Origin: Stigmatella aurantiaca | Lineage (GTDB): Bacteria > Myxococcota > Myxococcia > Myxococcales > Myxococcaceae | Direction: 5' to 3' | Assembly (NCBI RefSeq): GCF_900109545.1 | Contig: NZ_FOAP01000028.1 | Location: forward strand, 1 to 64,000 | DNA: 64,000 bases | Shown here: positions 1 through 6,960 of the stretch, in pieces | How the letters are laid out: the number at the start of each line of letters is the position of its first letter | Numbering within the stretch: the stretch's first letter is position 1 | Translations under genes and position numbers: made by a program | The notes under the pieces: generated by a model | Database searches by the model: none | What the model was told of the DNA's origin: nothing | Seen by the model: the letters and a program-made list of their open reading frames with translations, nothing else

Positions 1-149
<149 letters not shown>

Positions 150-169
150 GACACTCCTCTAGAGAAAAA

Positions 170-245
<76 letters not shown>

Positions 246-267
246 TTGGAACAACAGAACAACGAGT

Positions 268-345
<78 letters not shown>

Positions 346-352
346 TGACCTA

Positions 353-436
353 TGGAGGGAGATGGATTCGAACCATCGAAGGCGTAGAGCCGGCAGATTT
401 ACAGTCTGCTCCCTTTGGCCGCTTGGGTATCCCTCC
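353..436 (-). tRNA. tRNA-Tyr (anticodon GTA)
   Basis: An 84-base class II tRNA with a long variable arm. Acceptor GGAGGGA pairs with TCCCTCC, anticodon stem GCAGA/TCTGC carries loop CTGTAAA (anticodon GTA), and the discriminator is A as expected for tyrosine. The CCA end is not encoded, unlike in the two downstream tRNAs of the same transcript. Confidence 0.97.
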
Positions 437-525
437 GTATGTGCGCTGCCTCTGCTACCACAACTGCTCACGGCATACTGCTGTTTCTTCTGTCCCGGGC
501 CCTCATCCGCGGCCCCATCCTTCAT

Positions 526-598
526 GGCCGGCGGCGGGACTTGAACCCGCGACCTACTGATTACAAATCAGTTGCTCTACCAGCTGAGCTACACCGGC
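526..598 (-). tRNA. tRNA-Thr (anticodon TGT)
   Basis: Minus-strand cloverleaf: acceptor GCCGGTG/CGCCGGC (one G-T pair), anticodon stem ACTGA/TCAGT with loop TTTGTAA (anticodon TGT), T-arm GCGGG/CCCGC. CCA is not encoded. It is the first RNA of the tRNA-tuf transcript; the 89 bases between it and tRNA-Tyr show no other gene. Confidence 0.96.
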
Positions 599-679
599 AT
601 TCTTCCGGCTACTGCACCGCCCTGCCCCACCGGCCCTTCGCAACCGCCGACCGCGCGGTCCAACATCAAAAGGCGGGCC

Positions 680-709
680 CTTTTAGAGAGCCTGGGTGCC
701 CAAAGTCAA
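680..709 (-). promoter_or_regulatory. Probable sigma-70-type promoter of the tRNA-tuf transcript
   Basis: On the minus strand TTGACT (704-709) and TAAAAG (680-685) are separated by 18 bases. The -10 is followed directly by a G/C-only discriminator (GGCCCGCC), typical of stable-RNA promoters under stringent control. Predicted transcription starts about 75 bases before tRNA-Thr(TGT). The -35 element overlaps the rlmB stop codon (706-708). Seen by motif only; the assignment is inference. Confidence 0.6.
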
Positions 710-1527
710 GGATTTTGATCCCCCTTGCGGCTTCCAGGCGGCCGGGGGCCTCCCCGCTGACGCGCTACCTCATATAGCAGAACCGCCGCCGACACCGAGG
801 CGTTGAGTGAACCCACCTGCCCCACCATGGGAATTCCCAGGCGGAAGTCGCAGTGCTTGAGCACGCCCTCTCGCACACCTGCCCCCTCCGCCCCTACGAC
901 CACCGCCAGCGGACCGTCCAGGCGAGCTCCCCACAGGGGCTCCGTGGCTTGGACATCCGCCGCCGCCACCCAGAGCCCGGCTTCCTTGAGTTCCTCCAGG
1001 GCCCGGGAAATGTTCACCACCCGGGCGATGGGGCAGTACTCCACCGCCCCCGCGGAGGCCTTGGCGACCACCCCCGTCACCTGAACCGCCCGGTCCTTGG
1101 CGATGACGATGCCGTGTGCGCCCAGCGCGTGCGCCGAGCGGATGATAGCCCCCAGGTTGTGGGGGTCCTGGATGCCGTCCAGGACGACCACCAGGGGGGG
1201 ACGGCCACTGGCCTTCGCCGCCTCGATCAGGTCCTGCACCTCCACGTACTGGAAGCCCCGGAGCTCCGCCGCCACGCCCTGGTGGACCCCGCCTTCGGCC
1301 AGCGTGGCCAGGCGCTCGCGCGCCACCCGCTCCGTCCGGATGCCTGCGTCCCGGGCCCGGCTGAGAATCTCCGCCGCCGCCTTGGAGCCCAGCTGCCCCT
1401 CGACGATGAAGAGGCGCTCCACCTCGTCCGGCCGCGCCCGCAGGGCTTCCAGGACCGGGTTCACCCCGTACACGTAGCGCTCGCCACGCTCGCGGGATTC
1501 GGGGCTCTGAGACGAACGGTCACGCAT
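706..1527 (-). CDS. rlmB: 23S rRNA (guanosine-2'-O-)-methyltransferase, RlmB/TrmH family
   Basis: 273 residues with an N-terminal ribosomal-L30e-like substrate-binding domain (YVYGVNPVLEALRA, about 18-31) and a C-terminal SpoU/TrmH knot. All three SpoU motifs are visible: motif 1 DGIQDPHNLGAIIRSA (arginine as general base), motif 2 VVGAEGAGV, motif 3 IPMVGQVGSLNASVSAAV, the cofactor-binding knot. RlmB methylates the ribose of G2251 (E. coli numbering) in the peptidyl-transferase loop; the RlmB branch rather than another SpoU enzyme is inferred from length and layout. It follows the small secreted-protein gene by 5 bases and precedes the tRNA-tuf transcript. Confidence 0.9.
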   Translation of the reverse strand: MRDRSSQSPESRERGERYVYGVNPVLEALRARPDEVERLFIVEGQLGSKAAAEILSRARDAGIRTERVARERLATLAEGGVHQGVAAELRGFQYVEVQDLIEAAKASGRPPLVVVLDGIQDPHNLGAIIRSAHALGAHGIVIAKDRAVQVTGVVAKASAGAVEYCPIARVVNISRALEELKEAGLWVAAADVQATEPLWGARLDGPLAVVVGAEGAGVREGVLKHCDFRLGIPMVGQVGSLNASVSAAVLLYEVARQRGGPRPPGSRKGDQNP

Positions 1528-1532
1528 GGGCC

Positions 1533-1982
1533 TTACTGGGCCTCCACCGGAATCGAGAGGGTCTTCTGCTGCCGGGCACAGATCTTCTCCGTGCAGATGA
1601 AGAAGGTGAGCTTCGCGTCCAGCGTGCCCTTGCCCCCATCGAGGGTGAAGGGAACCTCGAACCGGGGGTCCGCGTAGGCCTCCCCTTCCTTCTTCTTCGA
1701 GACCGAGTCGGCGTAGGCCAGTTGCTCCTTCGCGGGCGCGAGCTGTGTCCCCTTCAGCTGCAGCTTCAGGGGCGCCTCGTCCGACACGTGCGCTCCCGCC
1801 TTGCTCTTGATGGAGAGGACGAAGAGCCCCTTCTCCCCGGACTTCACCTTCGTGGAGGTCCCCTCGGTGCTGATCTCGTAGAGCGAGCTGGGGTTGGCCT
1901 CATCCTGGGCCTGGGCCTGCGGCGAGGCCAGGGCGGCCACCCACAGGGCCGCGATGGGGGCAAAACGGCGCAAGCGCTGCAT
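1533..1982 (-). CDS. Small secreted protein of unknown function
   Basis: 149 residues from the ATG at 1980-1982, chosen over an upstream in-frame start because GGAGG lies 7 bases before it and the protein then begins with a clean Sec signal peptide (MQRLRRFAPIAALWVAALA, cleavage near AQAQ). The mature part is beta-rich and lysine-rich and ends in FFICTEKICARQQKTL. Two cysteines four residues apart near the C-terminus recall the periplasmic N-terminal domain of DsbD, but the match is weak and no function is claimed. It is co-oriented with rlmB (5-base gap) and with the upstream ATP-grasp gene (66-base gap), so it is likely in one transcript. Confidence 0.75.
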   Translation of the reverse strand: MQRLRRFAPIAALWVAALASPQAQAQDEANPSSLYEISTEGTSTKVKSGEKGLFVLSIKSKAGAHVSDEAPLKLQLKGTQLAPAKEQLAYADSVSKKKEGEAYADPRFEVPFTLDGGKGTLDAKLTFFICTEKICARQQKTLSIPVEAQ

Positions 1983-2048
1983 GAAACGTCCTCCTCGGTG
2001 AACAAGCCAACGTACCGCCACCGTCCGCCCCTCGGGCAGACTTTTCTC

Positions 2049-3038
2049 TCACACACCGGCCGACGCCTTCCGGGTAGACCGTCCCGCGCCCTTCGGCGGG
2101 GACGAAACGTCCCTCGGCGGCCCCGGCGGGAACGGAATCCGTTCGTCTAGATCCACGCGCGGGGCCCCGGCCACCAGGGCCTCGGCCCGCTCGATGATGG
2201 GGGTGGCCAGGTCCATCCCCGACGCGGCCTCCATCTCCGTGAGCGCAGGCGAGCTGTTCACTTCGAAGACCTTGGGCTGGCCCTTCACATCGAGCAGATC
2301 CACGGCCGCGACCTCCAGCCCCACCAGCCGGGCGGTCCGCTCGGCCACCCCACGCCAGGCCTCCGTCAGCTGGACGCCTTCCAGGCGCGCGCCCTTGATC
2401 AGCGTACGCGAGAGGCGCCCCACCTTCGGACGGCGCCAGACCGCCGCCACCGCGCGGCCGCCCACCACCAGCACGCGAACGTCCTGTCCGGTGCTCTTCA
2501 CGTACTGCTGTACCACGAGGTTGTGCCCCAGGCCGAGGACGGCCTCCAACGCGGCTTCCAGGGACTGAAGGCTCTCGCACACCATGACCCCGTGCTTCTC
2601 CTGCCCTTGCAGGAGCTTCACGAGCACCGGCACCCCGCCCACCAGCCCCACCATCTCCTTGAGGTCGGCCGCTTCACGCGCCATCACCGTGGCCGGAATG
2701 TCGATGCCGTTGGCGGAGAGCAGCTGCAGCGAGCGCATCTTGTTGCGCGACTGCGCGATGGCCTGGGCCGTGTTCATCAACGGCACCCCGCACATGCCGA
2801 ACTGGTTCACCACCGCGAGCCCGTAGCTGTTGATGGACAGGGCGATGCGCGGGATGATCAGGTCCCCCAGGGAGAGGACCTTGCGCTTGTAATAGAGGCT
2901 GGGCTGGCCTCCATCCAGGTGAATCTCGACCCGCCCGGGGTTCAAGACTCGAACCTGATGCCCTCTCGCACGCCCAGCCTCGGCCAAGCGCCGGGTGGAT
3001 GGAATGGAGGCAGAACGCGAGAGGATCGTGATCTTCAT
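2049..3038 (-). CDS. RimK-like ATP-grasp ligase
   Basis: 329 residues. The N-terminal third is a RimK-type pre-ATP-grasp domain; the ATP-grasp fold follows, with the glycine loop GQEKHGVMV (145-153), the conserved QQYVKSTGQDVRVLVVGG segment (177-194) and the metal/ATP motif FEVNSSP (258-264). Such enzymes join an amino acid, often glutamate, to a carboxylate on a protein, cofactor or peptide, using ATP. E. coli RimK adds glutamates to ribosomal protein S6. The substrate here cannot be read from sequence. The C-terminus carries a basic, proline-rich tail beyond the fold. The neighbouring translation genes (rlmB, tuf) make a ribosomal target possible but unproven. Confidence 0.85.
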   Translation of the reverse strand: MKITILSRSASIPSTRRLAEAGRARGHQVRVLNPGRVEIHLDGGQPSLYYKRKVLSLGDLIIPRIALSINSYGLAVVNQFGMCGVPLMNTAQAIAQSRNKMRSLQLLSANGIDIPATVMAREAADLKEMVGLVGGVPVLVKLLQGQEKHGVMVCESLQSLEAALEAVLGLGHNLVVQQYVKSTGQDVRVLVVGGRAVAAVWRRPKVGRLSRTLIKGARLEGVQLTEAWRGVAERTARLVGLEVAAVDLLDVKGQPKVFEVNSSPALTEMEAASGMDLATPIIERAEALVAGAPRVDLDERIPFPPGPPRDVSSPPKGAGRSTRKASAGV

Positions 3039-3094
3039 GGGCAGGGCGGCTCCTACTTAATCGCCGCCCCGCCCCGGGTAAAGGGACCTCGCGG

Positions 3095-4405
3095 CTACTT
3101 CTTCTGCACGGCTCGAACCTCGAGCTTGATGGGGTTGGCCGACGTCGAGTTCTTAATGCGATCGCACGTGGCGCCCGCGAACTGCACACCCTTGTCGGTC
3201 AGCGACCAGGTGTCCGCCCCCGAGGCGGTAATCTGGTCGTTCACGTAGACAACCACCAGGTTGGCGTTGTTGTCCGTGGGAAGCTGCTCTGGTGCCAGGG
3301 CAAGCAGGCAGATGTCCTTGCTGCCTACCAGGTCGATGATCTCCTTCAGGGCGTTGGCCAACTCCACCTGGTTGGCCGCCTGGTAGAAGCGCCGACCGCA
3401 CAGCTTGGTCGTGGCATCACAGGTGTCCCCCGCGCCGCAGGCGTTCGGATCGTCCCGGCAGCTCCGGGCGAAGTCGCCCGCAGTGGCCATGGCGTTGAGC
3501 GTGGCCGGGCCGTTGCCCGTGGCCGTCTCGGCGCCGAAGCCCACGACGATGGTGCGGATGCCCTTGCGCTTCAGGTCCTCGACCGCCACCACGGAGGCGT
3601 CCTTGTCCAGGCACCCGCGCCGGACGTAGTCACCCTGGCAGCCTGTGGTGGTGCCGGTGCCGGTGCTGATGTTCGCCAGGGTGCACTGGCACGCATCGAC
3701 GTTCGTGCCCGAGTTCGCGTTCTCCGGGTTGCAGTTGGGCAGACCGTCCGTCAGCAGCAGGACGAAGTTGTCGCGGTCCGTCGCCTGCACATCCGGCTGC
3801 TGCCCCACGAACTGGAGGCTCAAGCTCGTCGGGGTACCGCCGGAGGGCGCCCCCGTGCCCCTGTTGGGGATGCCCAGAATCACGCTCTGGATGCCGCTCG
3901 CCGCCGCCTGGAGCGACGGGTCGTCATCGGCCTGGGGAATGGTCTTGTTCACCACGGACGACGCCTCGCACCGCAGGCTGTTGGTGCCCGCCGCAGGGCC
4001 CGGGTACGTCGTCAGGCCCATGCGCGCCACGCTGCCGCTCTCCGAGAGGAAGCGAGACATGGCGCCCTGCAGCTCGCTCCAGCGCGTAGGGCACAAGTCC
4101 GTGTTGCACGCAGTGGCCGACGTCTGGCCGCAGTACTCTTGACCGGCTGGCAGAGGGGTGCCATCGAACCTCTTGGCGCAGTCCGGATCCCGGGTATCCA
4201 CCGGCAGCGTCATGGAGCCCGAGGTGTCCAGCAGCACCATCAGGTTGGGCTTCAGTGCCTGGGCCGTAACCGTGTCTCCCACGGTCGTCTGGGCAAGAGC
4301 CAGCGGGGCCACTGGCTCGAAATCGTAGGTTTGACAGCCGGACACGGCCGCCCCGCCGACAAGTCCGGCGGCGAAGGCGCTCAGAAGGGACAGCTTGGCG
4401 CGCAT
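3095..4405 (-). CDS. von Willebrand factor A domain lipoprotein
   Basis: 436 residues from ATG 4403-4405 (GAGGAAG upstream). Signal peptide MRAKLSLLSAFAAGLVGG ends in the lipobox AVSGC, so the protein is predicted to be lipid-anchored. The VWA domain opens with LMVLLDTSGSM, the DxSxS metal-ion-dependent adhesion motif, and continues with the later Asp region FVLLLTDGLPNC. Many paired cysteines lie in its loops (AKRFDG, GQTSATACNTDLC, ACGAGDTCDATTKLCG), indicating a disulfide-stabilised extracytoplasmic protein. Ligand unknown. The 269 bases upstream hold no convincing gene. Confidence 0.87.
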   Translation of the reverse strand: MRAKLSLLSAFAAGLVGGAAVSGCQTYDFEPVAPLALAQTTVGDTVTAQALKPNLMVLLDTSGSMTLPVDTRDPDCAKRFDGTPLPAGQEYCGQTSATACNTDLCPTRWSELQGAMSRFLSESGSVARMGLTTYPGPAAGTNSLRCEASSVVNKTIPQADDDPSLQAAASGIQSVILGIPNRGTGAPSGGTPTSLSLQFVGQQPDVQATDRDNFVLLLTDGLPNCNPENANSGTNVDACQCTLANISTGTGTTTGCQGDYVRRGCLDKDASVVAVEDLKRKGIRTIVVGFGAETATGNGPATLNAMATAGDFARSCRDDPNACGAGDTCDATTKLCGRRFYQAANQVELANALKEIIDLVGSKDICLLALAPEQLPTDNNANLVVVYVNDQITASGADTWSLTDKGVQFAGATCDRIKNSTSANPIKLEVRAVQKK

Positions 4406-4674
4406 GGTTTGCGTTCTTCCTCGCACGGGCGCTCGACACCCGCGCATTCAGGTTCCTTCAGGGTTCAAACGTCCTCGGAAGAGTATCGCGAGGTCCTCCG
4501 CCGAGGCTACAACGACCAACACGGCCTTCACAGGATTCAAACCCTGCTGTCAAGTTCCAACCCGGGCCGATGCCCTGCGGCAGGAGGTAAGTGTTCGCGC
4601 ACCCTGGCGCGGCGCTCGGCAGGCGGCCCGCCGCATCGAATGTATGATCCGCGCGGTTCATCGATGGAGCCGCC

Positions 4675-5250
4675 ATGAAGATGCCCACCGTGCCCCGAGG
4701 TTCCCCCCTGCCCTCCCTGGGACTGACGGCCTTGCTGCTCGTGGGCCCGGGAACCTCCCTCCAGGCCGCGACGGCTCCCGCGGGAGTCCGCGGCGAGGTG
4801 CTCTCACTGCTCGATCGCGCCGGAGCCGTACCTCAGGAGACGGAGTGGAAGCCCCTGGGGCCTGCCGCCCTGAGCGTTCTCGAGGAGCTGGCCGCCGACC
4901 CCCAGATGCCTCCCCAACGGCGCTCCCGGGCCGTGACGTTCATGGCCGCCGTGGACCACCCCCAGGCCACGGACCGGCTCCAGGCGTTTCTCCAGAACGG
5001 CGACACCCAGCCGGACCTCCGGGCCAGTGCCGCGACCGCCCTGGGCCTTCGCGTGGGCACCGGGGCCGTCCCAACGCTGCTGCCCTTCCTTCAGGACCGC
5101 AGTGACCCGGTCCGGGAGGCCGTCGCGCGGGCGCTCGGGCGCCTGGGCGGCGCGCAGGTCCAGCAAGCCCTGGAGGAGCGCCTTCCCCTGGAGGAGGTTC
5201 CCGGGGTGCGCGAGGCCCTCCAGCAGGGGCTCACCTTCACGTTGCCCTGA
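4675..5250 (+). CDS. Secreted HEAT-repeat protein
   Basis: 191 residues. A hydrophobic N-terminus (LGLTALLLVGPGTSLQA) looks like a signal peptide. The rest is alpha-helical HEAT-type repeats, clearest at LRASAATALGLRVGTGAVPTL and VREAVARALGRLGGAQVQQAL, where alanine and leucine alternate with a conserved Asp/Arg start. HEAT repeats usually form protein-docking scaffolds; no catalytic motif is present. GGAG lies 6 bases before the ATG. The gene starts a plus-strand run divergent from the VWA lipoprotein. Confidence 0.75.
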   Translation: MKMPTVPRGSPLPSLGLTALLLVGPGTSLQAATAPAGVRGEVLSLLDRAGAVPQETEWKPLGPAALSVLEELAADPQMPPQRRSRAVTFMAAVDHPQATDRLQAFLQNGDTQPDLRASAATALGLRVGTGAVPTLLPFLQDRSDPVREAVARALGRLGGAQVQQALEERLPLEEVPGVREALQQGLTFTLP

Positions 5251-5292
5251 GGCCCTGTCTCGGGGCTCGCTTCGGGAAGGGCCTTCCATTAC

Positions 5293-5997
5293 ATGAGGCC
5301 CATGCGTCCAACCGTGCTCCTCTTCGACATCGATGGCACCCTCGTCACCACCGGTGGCGCGGGACGCCGCTCCATCGCTCGCGCCTTCGAGAAGCTCTAC
5401 CGCCGCCCCGATGCGTGCAGCTCGTTCAGCCTCTCCGGCATGACCGACCGGGCCATCGTGCGCAAGGCCATGGGCATCATCGGCGTCGAGCCCCGCCCCG
5501 AGGCCATCGATGAGTTGCTCGCCACCTACCTGGGCCTGCTCGCCGAGGAGGTGAAGCAGGCCGTGGACCACGAGTACTTCGTCCACGCCGGCATGCGCGA
5601 GGCCGTCCTGGAAGCCCGGGGCCGCTCGGGGGTCGCCGTGGGCATCGGCACCGGCAATGTGCGCGAAGGCGCCCGCATCAAGCTGGAGCGGGTCGGCATC
5701 TACGAGCAGTTCGCCTTCGGCGGCTTCGGCTGTGACCATGAGGACCGCGTGGAGCTCATCCGCCATGGGGCCACGTGTGGCGCGAAGCTGCTCGACGCCC
5801 CCCTGGAGGAGTGCCGCGTGGTCGTCATCGGCGACACGCCCAAGGACGTCGCCGCCGCCAAGGGCATCGGCGCGCTCTGCATTGGCGTGGGGACGGGCCA
5901 GTTCACCCCCCAGGCGCTCCTGGAAGCGGGGGCCGACTTCGCCTTCTCCGACTTCACCGCCCGGGGAGCGATCGACGCGCTCCTGCACGGCCGCTAA
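5293..5997 (+). CDS. HAD-superfamily hydrolase, phosphoglycolate-phosphatase-like
   Basis: 234 residues with the HAD motifs in order: motif I FDIDGT near residue 11 (nucleophile Asp and acid/base Asp), motif II threonine in GIGTGN, a lysine in the RIKLERVGI segment, and motif IV GDTPKDVAAAKG. A helical cap sits between motifs I and II, as in phosphoglycolate phosphatases and phosphomutases. The substrate is not determinable. A second in-frame ATG lies three codons downstream (5302) and could be the real start. It is followed after 12 bases by the next gene, so probably an operon. Confidence 0.85.
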   Translation: MRPMRPTVLLFDIDGTLVTTGGAGRRSIARAFEKLYRRPDACSSFSLSGMTDRAIVRKAMGIIGVEPRPEAIDELLATYLGLLAEEVKQAVDHEYFVHAGMREAVLEARGRSGVAVGIGTGNVREGARIKLERVGIYEQFAFGGFGCDHEDRVELIRHGATCGAKLLDAPLEECRVVVIGDTPKDVAAAKGIGALCIGVGTGQFTPQALLEAGADFAFSDFTARGAIDALLHGR

Positions 5998-6009
5998 GGA
6001 TTCCGCCGA

Positions 6010-6954
6010 ATGCCGTTGTCCACGCTGGAAGCCTACGAGCTCATCCGTTTCGCCGAGGCGTTCGAGGCCCGCCTCGTCACCGCCCATGACGTCATCGCCG
6101 AGCGCGAGGGGCTCCAGGCCGAGAAGAAGTGGCTCGCCTCCGCCCTGAAGCTCGCACGCACCGCGCTGGCCCCCTGCCCCGCCCTCATCGAGCGCGCCAA
6201 GGATCTGCCCGAGCTGGAGGAGGCCCGCGAGGAGTTCTCCTTCCTGCAGCAGAACCTGTGGGTCGATGCCCTGGAGAAGCTTCACGCCGGCATCACCTTC
6301 TGCGCCAGCAGCCGGTCCCCCGTCATCGACGCGCTCTTTCCCCACCTCAAGTTCCCGCAGCTCCGCCGCGCGCCCCAGGAGGCGGTGAACGAGTTCGCCG
6401 CCTCGTACGAGCGGCGGCTCAAGTCCAGCTACGTCACCCGCATCTTCGCGCAGACGGACTTCGACTTCGTGCGTCCTGTCGTGGACCAGGTGGCCCGCGC
6501 TTATGCCGGGTGGCAGGCCAGCCTCACCCCCACGAGCCTCTCCGAGCCCCAGATGACGGCCCTGCGCACGCAGCTCATCTCCGCTGGGGACCGGCTGGAC
6601 ATCGCCACGCGCCAGGCCCGGCTGCTCGCGGAAGCCGCGCTCGTGCCCGTGGCGGGTGCCTTCGACTCCACGGGCCTGGCCGCCAAGCCCCGAAGGCGCC
6701 TGGGCCGGGGCCTGGCCGAGGAGTTCCCCATCGAGGGCCCTCCAGAGGCTGGGACCGGCGAGGCAAGTGCGGCCGAGGAGCCCGTGCCTTCCCCCGAAGC
6801 CCCGGCTTCTGCCCCCGAGCCCATCGAAGCCTCCGAGCCCCCTCCGGCCGCGGAGCCTCCAGCCCCCGAGCCCCCGCGCGCCGAGGCCAAGCCCTCCCGG
6901 CGGGGCCGCAAGAAGGCCGAACCCAAGAATCCTCCCGACGACGAGGCGGCCTGA
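6010..6954 (+). CDS. Conserved hypothetical protein with acidic Pro/Ala-rich tail
   Basis: 314 residues, not recognised. Residues 1 to about 225 are predicted mostly helical and well mixed (for example ITFCASSRSPVIDALFPHLKFPQL), so a folded domain is likely. From about 240 on the protein is low-complexity, rich in Pro, Ala and Glu, and finishes with a basic patch (PSRRGRKKAEPKN). No signal peptide and no membrane segment. It lies 12 bases after the HAD hydrolase and 6 bases before hrpB, so it is probably co-transcribed with the helicase and may serve it, which is inference. Confidence 0.7.
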   Translation: MPLSTLEAYELIRFAEAFEARLVTAHDVIAEREGLQAEKKWLASALKLARTALAPCPALIERAKDLPELEEAREEFSFLQQNLWVDALEKLHAGITFCASSRSPVIDALFPHLKFPQLRRAPQEAVNEFAASYERRLKSSYVTRIFAQTDFDFVRPVVDQVARAYAGWQASLTPTSLSEPQMTALRTQLISAGDRLDIATRQARLLAEAALVPVAGAFDSTGLAAKPRRRLGRGLAEEFPIEGPPEAGTGEASAAEEPVPSPEAPASAPEPIEASEPPPAAEPPAPEPPRAEAKPSRRGRKKAEPKNPPDDEAA

Positions 6955-6960
6955 CCGGTC

